A stretch of 11,717 bases of DNA from an uncultured Prevotellaceae bacterium. GTDB taxonomy: Bacteria > Bacteroidota > Bacteroidia > Bacteroidales > Bacteroidaceae. Under the pieces are notes generated by a model. That model was not told the origin of the DNA and searched no databases. It saw only the letters and a program-made list of their open reading frames with translations. Positions 1 to 7,068 of this stretch are shown in pieces (position 1 is the first letter of the stretch; every line of letters starts with the position of its first letter). The stretch lies in assembly GCA_946403615.1 (NCBI GenBank), contig CAMJAO010000037.1, positions 1-11,717 of the forward strand, read 5' to 3'. The position numbers were made by a program, and so were the translations under genes.

Positions 1-920
1 CTCACCGGCAGCAGCCCTGCCTTGAAGATGATGAGTTGTCCTTTGGGCGACTCCATGAAATGCGCGAAAGCCCAGGGCAGCCCGTCGTAGGGGTCGTTGA
101 GCAGCGCATAGATGGTGCGAACAAACGGATATCGGCCGTCAAGCAGATATGCCTGATAGGGCTTCCATGAGTTCATGTCGGTAGCCTTGTCCATGGATGT
201 GACCGACATTACTGTGATTTTCTTATTCCATTTGGTGTGTGTGCTGTCGCGCTCGTCGAACAGCCAGTTTGAACCAATAATACCGATAGCGCTCGGTGTT
301 CTCGCGACATAATCTAATACTTCTGTGGTGGAATGTGCGGCTGTCGCATTCTTCCCGAGTGGTTTACCTCCGAGAATACTGTCCACACAATACTGCGCAG
401 CTGATGACCCTGACTGGTCGAACGCCAGACGGATTTGTCCCCGTTTTGAGCCCGGGAACACATCTTCCCACTGTGTCGCCTCGCCGCTGAGAATGCGTCT
501 CACGTCATTGACGGTGATGCACGAGTCGGTGTTTTGCGGGTTGATAATCAGTGCCAGTCCATCATATCCGATTGGGAAACTTACCCCTTTGAAGGTCCGC
601 GCCCTGAGCGTGTCTAACTCGGCTTGTCTGAATTTTCTGGCAGCGATAACCAATTGCATGGTATCATTGACCAGTTTATCAATGGCCTCAGTCTCACTCA
701 TATATAAAGGTGTGAGATGGGCTTTGCCTTTTTTAGTAAACTCAAACACCTGCCGGCACTCCTCCACGATAGGAGAAAAACTTTCGTCAGAGGCGAAAGC
801 AATCGCCCCTGACGAAGGTGTATCTGTTCTGCTACTCTTCCTTTGTGTCTTACCGCAAGATGAAATCATCCCGATGGTCAAGGCACACGCCAAGAGTATG
901 AAGAATGTTCTTTTCATCAT
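1..920 (-). CDS. PstS-like substrate-binding lipoprotein, 3' end cut by window edge
   Basis: I translated this gene by hand; it stays open for 306 codons and leaves the window at position 1 without a stop. Two adjacent ATGs (918-920 and 915-917) begin a lipoprotein signal: basic KR, a hydrophobic stretch, then ISSC with the lipid-accepting Cys at residue 22. The mature part reads like the PstS/PBP-like family: an early SDESFSPIVEE segment, DGLALIIN at about residues 120-127, and DQSGSS at residues 168-173, equivalent to the ligand-contact loop of phosphate-binding proteins. The GLLPV near the window edge resembles the family's C-terminus, so few residues are probably missing. It starts 6 nt after the tonB stop and is very likely cotranscribed. 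No PstC, PstA or PstB is visible, so phosphate uptake is not shown; a role linked to TonB-dependent transport is inference from position. Confidence 0.85.
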   Translation of the reverse strand, partial: MMKRTFFILLACALTIGMISSCGKTQRKSSRTDTPSSGAIAFASDESFSPIVEECRQVFEFTKKGKAHLTPLYMSETEAIDKLVNDTMQLVIAARKFRQAELDTLRARTFKGVSFPIGYDGLALIINPQNTDSCITVNDVRRILSGEATQWEDVFPGSKRGQIRLAFDQSGSSAAQYCVDSILGGKPLGKNATAAHSTTEVLDYVARTPSAIGIIGSNWLFDERDSTHTKWNKKITVMSVTSMDKATDMNSWKPYQAYLLDGRYPFVRTIYALLNDPYDGLPWAFAHFMESPKGQLIIFKAGLLPV

Positions 921-926
921 CAGATA

Positions 927-1775
927 TTAGTTCTGAAGTTTGAAGTTAACAGGAAGTGTGAACTTAGAGCGTACGGCGCGTCCATTCTGCATACCGGGAG
1001 TCCACTTCGGCATGCTCTTGACGACACGCACAGCCTCTTTGTCAAGGTTCGGGTCAACACCACGTACCACGACGACATTCGAGATGCTACCGTTCAACTC
1101 AACGACGAACTGCACGGTGACGCGGCCCTGAATGTTATTCTCCTGAGCGGCGGCCGGGTAGCGGATGTTCTGAGCGAGCCACTGGTTCATGGCTCCGGGA
1201 CCACCGGGGAAGGAAGCCTGCTGCTCCACGAACTCGAAGATCTTGTTCTCTTCCTCTTTGGGTTTCTCTTCCACTTTAGGCTCTTCCTTCTTCACCTCTT
1301 CCTTGATGTGCAACACGTCGGCGTCCTCATTGTTACCTTTCACGTCGAGAGCACCGATGGCGGTCTCTGACTGGCTGAGGTCTTCCTGCTGACGCAGAGT
1401 GTTATCTTCGCGCACCTGGTCGTCTTTCTTGATGACCGGCTCGGTGAATTTCTCAGAGCTTGCTACCTGCTCCACTTCCTCTTTAGGTTGCTCGTAGACG
1501 ATCTCTTCCTCTTTCTCGACTTCCACCTCCTCTTCGGTGCTTTGGTCGATCATACTGGTAGTAGCCTCACCGCTAACCTTAGAAGAATTGGCCTGAATGG
1601 TCTTGATCAAAGCGAAACCGCCGAACAAGACTGCAGCCGCAATACCCATGATGATAATAGACCAGAAGTTACGGGAACCTGTCCCGCGACGCAGTTGATA
1701 TGCGCCGTACTCCTTGTTCTTATTCGCAAATACTAAGTCGGTCCAATCATTGGATGTTAAATCTATTTTTGCCAT
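927..1775 (-). CDS. tonB: TonB energy transducer
   Basis: This 282-residue protein couples the ExbB/ExbD proton motor to outer-membrane TonB-dependent transporters. The N-terminal cytoplasmic segment (residues 1-37, with NDWTDLVFANKNKEYGAYQLR) is typical of Bacteroidota TonB proteins. One membrane helix spans about residues 38-60. A periplasmic linker follows, about residues 64-178. The TonB C-terminal domain is about residues 188-282, with FPGG, the RYP motif at 205-207 and GRVTVQFVV. The linker is unusual next to the Pro-Lys linker of E. coli TonB: it is dominated by Glu, Lys and Val and has only about four prolines. The gene lies 31 nt downstream of the second exbD and 6 nt upstream of the PstS-like gene. 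Family and role are clear from the domain order and the neighbours. Confidence 0.95.
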   Translation of the reverse strand: MAKIDLTSNDWTDLVFANKNKEYGAYQLRRGTGSRNFWSIIIMGIAAAVLFGGFALIKTIQANSSKVSGEATTSMIDQSTEEEVEVEKEEEIVYEQPKEEVEQVASSEKFTEPVIKKDDQVREDNTLRQQEDLSQSETAIGALDVKGNNEDADVLHIKEEVKKEEPKVEEKPKEEENKIFEFVEQQASFPGGPGAMNQWLAQNIRYPAAAQENNIQGRVTVQFVVELNGSISNVVVVRGVDPNLDKEAVRVVKSMPKWTPGMQNGRAVRSKFTLPVNFKLQN

Positions 1776-1806
1776 AGTTTTAATTTTTTACGCTGTGACT
1801 TTAGAA

Positions 1807-2466
1807 TTACTTCTCCACTTTGAATCCTTCGATGGTTTTCATGAAGTTAGTCTCTTCCTCGGTAACAGCACCAATTACATAAGTACCAACATTACATATC
1901 AGCATTTCATCGAGAGCACTCACCATATTGTCATACGATGCGGAGTCGAAGGGTTTGATAATGACGGTCAGCACGGGAATCTTCTCACCGCCCTCGGGTG
2001 TACCACCCTTGATGGCAGCCAGTTTCTTCGTGTAGATAGAGTCTTGCTCTTTCCCTTTGTATTCCTCATCAAGTTTCGCAATGGCTTTCTTCACTTCTTC
2101 CATAGGTTTACGTCCATCAACCTTATGGTTCATCAGTGTGTAACGGAATCCGTTCTTCTCAGTCGGAGCCCATGAGCCGATTTCCACACATTCGGGGTTC
2201 TTGTAGTCGGGTATACCTTTAATATACGCGATGGTGTTGTCCGCACCCAAGAACACAGTGATAGTCTGCGACTCTTTGGCCTCGTTCTTGTTTTCGTCTT
2301 GCACATTCTTATCGTCGGTCGGCATCGTCAGGTTCATACTCTGAGGTTTGCTGAGCGAAGTGGCGAGCATAAAGAATGTGATCAAAAGCATCATCATGTC
2401 CACCATCGGCGTAAAGTCGACGCGTACATCCTGTTTTTTCTGTCTGCTTTGTTTTTTCTTAGCCAT
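1807..2466 (-). CDS. exbD: ExbD-family biopolymer transport protein (second copy)
   Basis: This 219-residue protein has a short, very basic cytoplasmic tail and one membrane helix (about residues 22-40) that starts with VDFTPMVDMMMLL. Asp23 sits where ExbD/TolR/MotB proteins carry the proton-translocating Asp. The periplasmic part starts with a conserved TITVFLGADN strand and ends with PVLTVIIKPFDSASYDNMVSALDEM, the usual ExbD fold. Between these lies an extra block of roughly 80 residues (about 82-162), which makes the protein longer than the roughly 140 residues of E. coli ExbD. It starts 3 nt after the first exbD. The two copies are clearly divergent in sequence, so they are paralogues that may form a mixed dimer inside the ExbB pentamer. 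The mixed dimer is inference. Confidence 0.93.
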   Translation of the reverse strand: MAKKKQSRQKKQDVRVDFTPMVDMMMLLITFFMLATSLSKPQSMNLTMPTDDKNVQDENKNEAKESQTITVFLGADNTIAYIKGIPDYKNPECVEIGSWAPTEKNGFRYTLMNHKVDGRKPMEEVKKAIAKLDEEYKGKEQDSIYTKKLAAIKGGTPEGGEKIPVLTVIIKPFDSASYDNMVSALDEMLICNVGTYVIGAVTEEETNFMKTIEGFKVEK

Positions 2467-2469
2467 TCT

Positions 2470-3129
2470 TTATTCCTCCACTTTTTTATAAGATGTGATC
2501 AAGAAATAACGGTTCTGCTTGATGGCCTGCAATGAAGCCATCACATTCTTCACGTCAGAGTAGGGAGTATCGGCATCAGCCTTGATGGCGATTTTCATAC
2601 GGCCATCTCTCTTTTCGTCTTCAGACTTATCCGCATACTTTTCCTTGTTCCATGCCTTGGCTGCATCTACCCATTTCTGCAGTTCATTGTCTTTGGTCTC
2701 AATTTTTGCAGAATCAACGGGTATACCCAGATCTTTCTGGAAGTTGTTCAAGGCATTCTCCTCGAGGCTGAGGAGTTCTTTCAGTTTATTGGCGGGCACA
2801 CCGACATTGGTAGCGGCCTGAGCGGTAAGAAGTTGCTGCTCGTTGAGAGAGATACCCTCTTTCTGTGCGAACTTCTCGACCATGCCTCTCATGTCAGCGG
2901 GTTTATCCATGCCGACGAACACCTTGCCGCCTTTCTCGACAAGCAACGTCAGCACGTCGCCCTCTGGAACTTTTTCCTCCGACACCGCGCCAGGTGTGTT
3001 CACCCTCACTGCCTCGTTCTTGATGAACGTAGAGGTCAGCATGAAGAAGGTGAGCAGGAGCACCATCACGTCGGACATCGGCGTCATGTCGATCCAGATA
3101 CTTTGTTTCTTAATTTTTACTTTACCCAT
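2470..3129 (-). CDS. exbD: ExbD-family biopolymer transport protein (first copy)
   Basis: This 219-residue protein has a short basic N-terminus, then IDMTPMSDVMVLLLTFFML, giving one membrane helix at about residues 17-38 with the conserved Asp20 that takes part in proton flow. The periplasmic domain opens with a VLTLLVEKGGKVFVG strand and closes with MKIAIKADADTPYSDVKNVMASLQ, both standard for ExbD/TolR. In between is a long, charged, probably helical insertion (about residues 80-178) containing runs such as NKLKELLSLEENALNNFQ. The insertion does not resemble that of the neighbouring ExbD, although both proteins are 219 residues long. It lies 31 nt after exbB and 3 nt before the second exbD, so translation of the two ExbDs is probably coupled. 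Confidence 0.93.
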   Translation of the reverse strand: MGKVKIKKQSIWIDMTPMSDVMVLLLTFFMLTSTFIKNEAVRVNTPGAVSEEKVPEGDVLTLLVEKGGKVFVGMDKPADMRGMVEKFAQKEGISLNEQQLLTAQAATNVGVPANKLKELLSLEENALNNFQKDLGIPVDSAKIETKDNELQKWVDAAKAWNKEKYADKSEDEKRDGRMKIAIKADADTPYSDVKNVMASLQAIKQNRYFLITSYKKVEE

Positions 3130-3160
3130 AGTGATAAATAGTATTAAGGGTTAGTAGAAA

Positions 3161-4012
3161 TTAAGCTTCTTCAGTATGGTTGGCTTCGTAAGTCTGAGCG
3201 ATAGAATAGCCCACTTCGTCGAGGGCGTATGTCAACTTATCAATCTTGTTAGTGAAGGTGTTGTAAGCGATAACAGCGCACCAAGATGTACCGATACCGA
3301 ATGCGGTGTTGATAAGAGCCTCAGAAATACCAGTTGACAGTTCCAAGGAGTCACCACCACCACCGGCAGCCAGAGCCTGGAACGACTTGATCATACCGAT
3401 CACAGTACCGAGAAGACCGGTCAGAGTACCCAGAGTTGTCAGAGTTGCCAGAATCGGGAGGTTCATCTGCAGGGTAGGCATCTCAAGCTGAGTAGCCTCT
3501 TCGTGAGCCTGCTGGATCTTAGCCACTTTCTGAGCCTTCTTGATACCGCTTGTGTTCTGCATTTCAGCATAAGCGTTCAGAGAAGCCTTCACCACGTTAG
3601 CAACAGAACCTTTCTGCTTGTCGCAGAGTTGGTTGGCCTTTGCGAAGTCGTTCTGACGGAGAGCCTCTTTAATGTTGGCAGTGAACTTAGCCAGAGAGCC
3701 CTTACCGAAAGCGGTGCGGAGAGCCAAAACGCGCTCGATAGAGAGAGCAATCACGGTGAGCAACAGTGTGTGGATGACAGGCACCACGATACCGCCCTTG
3801 AAGATGGTACCCATGATGTTCAGAGGATGTCCGTTAGGATCACCATTCTCGAAGTTGTCGGGATTACCCAGCACGAAGAAGAAGTTAAGGAATGCGATGA
3901 TTGCACAAACCACGATTACGAGGAATGCCTGACGGATACCTACAAAGCCTGTGCTTTTTTTCGGAGCTGCCTTCGGGGCAGCAGCCGGTTTTGTTGTTGT
4001 TGCGTTTGCCAT
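3161..4012 (-). CDS. exbB: ExbB/TolQ/MotA-family proton channel
   Basis: This 283-residue inner-membrane protein is the channel part of the TonB motor. An Ala-, Pro- and Lys-rich N-terminal extension (residues 1-20) precedes a membrane helix at about 26-49. Further helices are at about 73-95, 184-208 and 230-252. Family hallmarks are IERVLALRTAFGKG after the second helix, LTTLGTLTGLLGTVIGMI in the third, and STGISEALINTAFGI leading into the fourth. Thr residues in the last two helices (T191/T192, T236) are plausible proton-path residues by analogy with E. coli ExbB. It is the first gene of the exbB-exbD-exbD-tonB-lipoprotein operon. The ATG at 4010-4012 follows a very A/T-rich leader with no Shine-Dalgarno sequence, as is common in this phylum. 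Confidence 0.95.
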   Translation of the reverse strand: MANATTTKPAAAPKAAPKKSTGFVGIRQAFLVIVVCAIIAFLNFFFVLGNPDNFENGDPNGHPLNIMGTIFKGGIVVPVIHTLLLTVIALSIERVLALRTAFGKGSLAKFTANIKEALRQNDFAKANQLCDKQKGSVANVVKASLNAYAEMQNTSGIKKAQKVAKIQQAHEEATQLEMPTLQMNLPILATLTTLGTLTGLLGTVIGMIKSFQALAAGGGGDSLELSTGISEALINTAFGIGTSWCAVIAYNTFTNKIDKLTYALDEVGYSIAQTYEANHTEEA

Positions 4013-4113
4013 AATTTTTTTGTTAAAATTTAATTTTTAGTTATTAATAAATTAAGTTGTGAAAAATCGTAGTTCGTAAGGTAAGACCGTTGTTTATCTG
4101 CTATATATATGCA

Positions 4114-4133
4114 CACGCTCGCATACAAGCGTG
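4114..4133 (-). other. Hairpin near the predicted 5' end of the exbB mRNA
   Basis: CACGCT (4114-4119) and AGCGTG (4128-4133) form a 6-bp stem with an 8-nt loop. With the -7 box at 4144-4151, transcription should start near 4137-4140, so the RNA would begin only a few nucleotides before this stem. A 5'-terminal stem-loop could stabilise the mRNA; that is inference. About 100 nt of A/T-rich leader separate it from the exbB ATG. Confidence 0.4.
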
Positions 4134-4143
4134 AATAACTTCG

Positions 4144-4151
4144 CAAAGATA
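4144..4151 (-). promoter_or_regulatory. Probable exbB operon promoter (-7 box)
   Basis: On the minus strand this reads TATCTTTG, an exact match to the Bacteroidota -7 consensus TAnnTTTG. I see no good -33 TTTG at the usual spacing: one TTTG is only 11 nt upstream, and a TTTC lies 24 nt upstream. The rest of 4013-4247 holds the leader hairpin and otherwise A/T-rich sequence, with no convincing terminator for the upstream aminotransferase gene. Confidence 0.55.
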
Positions 4152-4247
4152 CGAAATTCGCGCAAACTTTTAGTCGAAATATAGGATTTTAACTTTATTT
4201 TACGATTAAATCGGTCCTTTATACCACTCTTTCTGTCTTATCCGGAC

Positions 4248-5441
4248 TTATTTGAGCGCTTTCAGACATTCTTTAATGCGCCGCATCGACTCGCGGATGT
4301 TGTCGTCGGAAGTGGCGTAACTCATGCGGAAGCAGTCGGGGTCGCCGAAAGCGTCGCCGCCCACGGTAGCCACATGTCCTTCTTCCAACAGGTACATGGC
4401 CAGGTCTATGGAGTTGTTGATGACACGGTCACCGTTTCTTTTCCCATAGAAACTGCTGCATTTGGGGAAGAGATAGAACGCACCTTCAGGCACATTCACT
4501 TCCAGTCCGGGGATATCGCGGGCCAAGGCCACGATAAGGTCGCGACGGCGCTCAAAGGCCTGACGCATCTCCTCCACACAGCCCTGCGAGAGGGTGTAGG
4601 CTGCCTCGGCTGCCTTTTGCGACACGGAGCAGGGCCCGGAGGTATATTGTCCTTGCAGTTTGTTGCATCCTTTGGCTATCCACTCGGGAGCGGCGATGTA
4701 GCCGATGCGCCATCCGGTCATGGCATATGCCTTCGACACACCGTTGACCACGATGGTGCGCTCTTTCATGCCGGGGAACTGCGCGATGCTCTCATGATGG
4801 CCCACATAGTTGATGTGCTCGTAGATTTCGTCGGCCAGCACATAAAGTTCATCATGACGGAGGATAACCTCGGCCAGTCCTTGCAGTTCTTCTTTGGAAT
4901 AGACGCTTCCCGTGGGGTTGCTGGGTGAGCAGAGTATCAGCATCCGTGTGCGCGGAGAGACGGCCTGCTCCAACTGTTCGGGAGTGATTTTGAAGTTCTG
5001 TTCAAATCCCGCGGGAATGATGACGGGTTTGCCGCCAGCCAGCAGCACCATCTGGGGGTAACTCACCCAGTATGGGGCGGGAATGATGACCTCTTCGCCC
5101 TCGTCGACAAGTGCCAGCACAGTGTTACAAACGCCTTGTTTGGCTCCATTTGACACGACAATCTCCGACGGAGCATAGTCAAGGCCGTTTTCGCGCTTGA
5201 GCTTGTCGGCCACGGCTTTGCGCAGGTCGGGATAACCTGGCACTGGAGAATAACGGGAGAAATTCTGGTCAACAGCCGTTTTCGCAGCTTCTTTGATATG
5301 TTCAGGGGTGTTGAAATCGGGTTCGCCGACACTCAGGTTGATGACGTCGATACCCTGTGCGCGCATCTCACTGCTCTTTTGCGACATGGCCAAGGTGGCA
5401 GAGGGTGCAAGACGGTTTAGACGTTCTGACAATTTTGGCAT
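4248..5441 (-). CDS. aspC: Class I PLP-dependent aminotransferase, aspartate aminotransferase type
   Basis: This 397-residue cytosolic enzyme transfers amino groups using pyridoxal phosphate, probably between aspartate and 2-oxoglutarate. Family motifs are in order: INLSVGEPDF (34-43), YSPVPGYPDLR (64-74), SNGAKQ (97-102, phosphate side), CSPSNPTG (171-178, with Asn175), LADEIYE (202-208, Asp204 to the pyridine nitrogen), SKAYAMTGWR (236-245, Lys237 the Schiff-base lysine) and a C-terminal FRMSYATS carrying the carboxylate-binding Arg. This fits the type I-gamma AspAT group. The reading frame is open up to 5573, but the start at 5439-5441 gives the usual MPKLSERLNRL N-terminus and lies just after a promoter; the upstream extension is A/T-rich noncoding sequence. 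Exact substrate preference cannot be fixed from sequence, so related prephenate or branched-chain activity is possible. Confidence 0.9.
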   Translation of the reverse strand: MPKLSERLNRLAPSATLAMSQKSSEMRAQGIDVINLSVGEPDFNTPEHIKEAAKTAVDQNFSRYSPVPGYPDLRKAVADKLKRENGLDYAPSEIVVSNGAKQGVCNTVLALVDEGEEVIIPAPYWVSYPQMVLLAGGKPVIIPAGFEQNFKITPEQLEQAVSPRTRMLILCSPSNPTGSVYSKEELQGLAEVILRHDELYVLADEIYEHINYVGHHESIAQFPGMKERTIVVNGVSKAYAMTGWRIGYIAAPEWIAKGCNKLQGQYTSGPCSVSQKAAEAAYTLSQGCVEEMRQAFERRRDLIVALARDIPGLEVNVPEGAFYLFPKCSSFYGKRNGDRVINNSIDLAMYLLEEGHVATVGGDAFGDPDCFRMSYATSDDNIRESMRRIKECLKALK

Positions 5442-5469
5442 AAACGTAGTAAAACTATTTAGTTGGTTG

Positions 5470-5504
5470 CAAAAGTAACACTTTATTTTGAATACTCCGA
5501 CAAA
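5470..5504 (-). promoter_or_regulatory. Probable aminotransferase gene promoter
   Basis: The minus strand carries TACTTTTG (5470-5477), matching TAnnTTTG, and a TTTG at 5501-5504 as the -33 element. The 23-nt spacer is slightly longer than is typical. Predicted transcription starts near 5463, giving a leader of about 20 nt before the ATG at 5441. This supports the shorter gene start. Confidence 0.6.
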
Positions 5505-5639
5505 TTGGAAGATTTTTTTATGATTTTTGGGAGCCGCATTCCCTAACCTCACTCGAGAGGGGAGTGTAGTCACGCCCTCATTAGCGAGGAAATAAAGTGA
5601 GACATTGCAGTATCGCTCTTTATAGGAGTAAAAATCCCA

Positions 5640-5682
5640 ATATTCGCAACGGGCGGATTGAAATCCGCCCGAATGCCAATAT
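5640..5682. repeat. Palindromic hairpin element with GGATT/AATCC core
   Basis: A perfect 10-bp inverted repeat (CGGGCGGATT at 5650-5659 and AATCCGCCCG at 5662-5671) has a 2-nt centre. It is extended outward by imperfect pairing: GCA with TGC, and ATATT (5640-5644) with AATAT (5678-5682). It lies between the aminotransferase and ribBA genes, followed by no T-run on either strand, so it does not look like an ordinary terminator. Its core matches the palindromes at 11418-11502. Confidence 0.7.
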
Positions 5683-5704
5683 GTCGCTCACTTAATAGCG
5701 TATA

Positions 5705-5739
5705 CCAGCCCTGTTCTTCCCCCGAGGGAAGTCAGCTGG
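5705..5739 (-). terminator. Hairpin directly after ribBA, possible terminator without T-tract
   Basis: CTTCCC (5716-5721) pairs with GGGAAG (5726-5731) around CCGA. An outer CCAGC (5705-5709) pairs with GCTGG (5735-5739). The structure begins 2 nt beyond the ribBA stop at 5742-5744. No U-tract follows on the minus strand, so termination activity is uncertain. Confidence 0.4.
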
Positions 5740-5741
5740 GG

Positions 5742-6950
5742 CTACAAGTGCAATGTATGTCCCATGCGGTCTTTCTTTGTTTGGAGATAGCGGAGGTTGT
5801 AGGGGTTGGGGGTGACCTCGATGGGCACGTTCTCCACGATTTCCAGACCATAGGCTTCCAGACCCACCCGTTTCACGGGATTGTTGGTCAGCAACCGCAT
5901 CTTACGCACGCCGAGGTGACGGAGCATCTGTGCACCGCAACCGTAATCGCGCTCGTCGGGCTTGAAGCCGAGGTGCACATTGGCCTCGACGGTGTCGAGA
6001 CCTTCTTCCTGCAATTTGTAAGCCTCAATCTTGTTCATCAGTCCGATGCCGCGGCCTTCCTGCTGCATATAGACGAGCACACCGCAACCCTCCTGCTCAA
6101 TCATCCGCATGGCCTTATGCAACTGCTCGCCACAATCGCAGCGTTTGCTGCCGAGAATGTCGCCGGTGGAACATGACGAGTGCACGCGTACCATGACAGG
6201 CTGGTCGCCCTCCCAATGTCCCTTGATGAGTGCGAAATGTTCCAGTCCGTTCGACTTCTGGCGGAAGGGCACCAGCCGGAAATGCCCGTACTCAGTCGGC
6301 ATATCCACTTCACTGCCCACCTCGATGAGCGATTCCTGACGCAGGCGATAAGCAATCATGTCTTTGATGGAGATGATGCGCATGCCCCACTCTTTCGCCA
6401 TTTTCAACAACTGCGGCAGGCGTGCCATGGTGCCGTCATCGTTCATGATTTCCATCAGTGCTCCAGCGGGATAGAGTCCGGCCATGCGGCAGAGGTCGAT
6501 GGTGGCCTCGGTGTGTCCGCTGCGGCGCAGCACACCCTGTTCCTGGGCATAGAGGGGGTTGATGTGGCCCGGACGGCCGAAGGTCTGCGGAGTGGATGCC
6601 GGGTCGGCCAAGGCGCGGATGGTGGCGGCGCGGTCATGTGCCGACACGCCCGTGGCACACCCTTCCAGTTTGTCGATGGTCACGGTGAAAGGAGTACCCA
6701 GCATCGAAGTGTTTTCGCTCACCTGATGGGGCAGTTCCAATTCCTCGCACCTTGACATAGTGATGGGTGCACAGAGCAGGCCTCGCGCGTTTTTCAGCAT
6801 GAAGTTCACTTTCTCTGGCGTTATCATCTCTGCCGCGATAATCAGGTCACCCTCATTCTCACGGTCCTCGTCATCCACTACGATAACAAATTTTCCTTCT
6901 TTGAAGTCTTTCACAGCATCTTCTATGCTGTCGAGTCTGATGTCAGTCAT
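5742..6950 (-). CDS. ribBA: RibBA: DHBP synthase / GTP cyclohydrolase II fusion
   Basis: This 402-residue cytosolic protein makes both precursors of riboflavin. The N-terminal RibB domain (about 1-203) turns ribulose 5-phosphate into 3,4-dihydroxy-2-butanone 4-phosphate. It shows DDEDRENEGDL (26-36), GRPGHINPL (125-133) and RSGHTEATIDL (143-153). The C-terminal RibA domain (about 205-402) opens GTP to the diaminopyrimidine. It has the zinc cysteines Cys260, Cys271 and Cys273, QQEGRGIGL (296-304) and LLTNNP (353-358). All key residues I can check in both halves are present, so both activities are expected. The 118 nt upstream hold no TAnnTTTG box, only a small GCGG/CCGC hairpin, so ribBA may be read from the permease operon. 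I see no FMN riboswitch. Confidence 0.95.
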   Translation of the reverse strand: MTDIRLDSIEDAVKDFKEGKFVIVVDDEDRENEGDLIIAAEMITPEKVNFMLKNARGLLCAPITMSRCEELELPHQVSENTSMLGTPFTVTIDKLEGCATGVSAHDRAATIRALADPASTPQTFGRPGHINPLYAQEQGVLRRSGHTEATIDLCRMAGLYPAGALMEIMNDDGTMARLPQLLKMAKEWGMRIISIKDMIAYRLRQESLIEVGSEVDMPTEYGHFRLVPFRQKSNGLEHFALIKGHWEGDQPVMVRVHSSCSTGDILGSKRCDCGEQLHKAMRMIEQEGCGVLVYMQQEGRGIGLMNKIEAYKLQEEGLDTVEANVHLGFKPDERDYGCGAQMLRHLGVRKMRLLTNNPVKRVGLEAYGLEIVENVPIEVTPNPYNLRYLQTKKDRMGHTLHL

Positions 6951-7068
6951 TATTTTTAGGTGTTTTAGGAAATTTCTGGAGTCTCGGAAGTCAACTGCGG
7001 CAAAACCGCTGCTTACAGAGAAAAGCCAGACAAAACGGGCTGTCTCCTACTCCTTGCTCCATGTCCAT

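Noticed and set aside
325..930. Plus-strand 201-codon open frame
   Set aside because: It lies antisense to the PstS-like lipoprotein gene, which has a lipobox and family motifs and no frameshift; the plus-strand frame has no recognisable features.
1714..2175. Plus-strand 153-codon open frame
   Set aside because: It runs antisense across the tonB start and the second exbD, and its translation shows no domain or promoter support.
3503..4033. Plus-strand 176-codon open frame
   Set aside because: It is a shadow of exbB on the opposite strand; the Cys/His-rich translation reflects reverse-complement codon bias.
4374..4928. Plus-strand 184-codon open frame
   Set aside because: It is fully antisense to the aminotransferase, whose catalytic motifs are intact.
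5442..5573. N-terminal extension of the aminotransferase to 5573
   Set aside because: It would add 44 residues not typical of the family and would translate through a matching promoter; the ATG at 5441 gives the standard N-terminus.
6951..7068. Possible FMN riboswitch or promoter before ribBA
   Set aside because: The 118-nt gap is too short for a usual FMN riboswitch, I could not find its conserved core, and there is no TAnnTTTG box.
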